From contig JAITTR010000056.1 in assembly GCA_031286725.1 (NCBI GenBank), forward strand, positions 1-5,071: a stretch of DNA of 5,071 nt, given 5' to 3'. The stretch is from Holosporales bacterium. GTDB taxonomy: Bacteria; Pseudomonadota; Alphaproteobacteria; RUG11792. The position numbers and the translations under genes were made by a program. The notes beneath the pieces are model-generated. The model made no database searches. It was not told the DNA's origin and saw only the letters and a program-made list of their open reading frames with translations. Positions 4,866-5,071 of this stretch are shown here, piece after piece. The stretch's first letter is position 1; every line of letters starts with the position of its first letter.

Positions 4866-5071
4866 GTGATAAATAAGATAAAAGAATTAATAGATACTGA
4901 GATAACAAGTCTTGAAAAGATTGATTCCTCTTTCATTTCGTTAATGGAAGAGAAATTTGGATACAAGCTTATAAATATTATTGAGAAAGACAAAGTAGTC
5001 TTAACTCCCTTTGGAAAAAAAGTTTTCCAATACATGAAAGATAGTTTAAATATAATAAACAAAGAAATATA
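4866..5071 (+). CDS. Second LysR-like regulator, partial (C-terminus beyond right edge)
   Basis: A frame opening at GTG (4866-4868) stays open to the window end, 68 codons. Its product MINKIKELIDTEITSLEKID and the following residues SSFISLMEEKFGYKL (21-35) and VVLTPFGKKVF (44-54) follow the second half of a LysR helix-turn-helix: the recognition helix, the E-E-x-x-G-x-x-L turn and the wing motif L-T-P-x-G. The part before the recognition helix is about ten residues shorter than usual and lacks the normal first helix motif, so DNA binding may be altered or the gene may be diverging. GTG is the only usable start: the frame is closed by TAG at 4842 upstream and has no ATG before 4866. A weak GGAAG (4852-4856) lies nine bases upstream, inside the end of the first LysR gene, which suggests translational coupling. 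Whether the effector-binding domain follows cannot be seen. Confidence 0.65.
   Translation, partial: MINKIKELIDTEITSLEKIDSSFISLMEEKFGYKLINIIEKDKVVLTPFGKKVFQYMKDSLNIINKEI

Noticed and set aside
4678..5062. Minus-strand open frames opposite the LysR genes
   Set aside because: The sense frames carry LysR helix-turn-helix and effector-domain motifs; the antisense frames have none.

Overview
The window is AT-rich (about 35% GC in most genes by eye) and reads as a piece of an alphaproteobacterial chromosome, probably host-associated. The evidence is a Gram-negative LolD ATPase, a class III pseudopilin with a YGALPGD-type body, a site matching the alphaproteobacterial CtrA consensus, a decaying secreted-protein gene and sparse coding. 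Rickettsiales or Holosporales would fit, but no rRNA or clear phylogenetic marker is present, so the assignment is inference.

Left part (1-1470, all minus strand). A gene running off the left edge encodes a Sec-signal-peptide protein and is far more GC-rich (about 57% over the visible 160 bases) than its surroundings. Its promoter has a TTGACA -35 box and a TATAAG -10 box exactly 17 bases apart, and ten of those 17 bases are an uninterrupted C run (G on the + strand). That is the architecture of a phase-variable promoter in which slippage changes the -35/-10 spacing. It is the most striking feature here. Upstream lies a two-gene unit, a secreted coiled-coil protein followed 12 bases later by a pseudopilin, driven by a good sigma70-type promoter whose -35 box directly abuts a perfect 10-6-10 dyad.

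Middle (1471-2837). A 269-base gene-free stretch precedes a pseudogene (1740-2694, minus) for an exported protein of about 303 residues of unknown family. It has three apparent lesions: a start codon probably changed from GTG to GTA behind a strong Shine-Dalgarno sequence, an in-frame TAA, and a one-base insertion in an A run. The divergent intergenic region towards lolD holds a TTAA-N7-TTAAC site.

Right part (2838-5071, plus strand). lolD encodes the ATPase of the lipoprotein release machinery and is followed by an unusually elaborate GC-rich terminator. Next comes a gene-free stretch with two adjacent perfect hairpins that contain consensus -35 and -10 hexamers 20 bases apart. Part of this sequence resembles the C-tract promoter on the left. 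Last is a LysR-type regulator gene, followed 4 bases later by the start of a second, divergent LysR-like gene that leaves the window.

No tRNA, rRNA, CRISPR array or transposase was seen.
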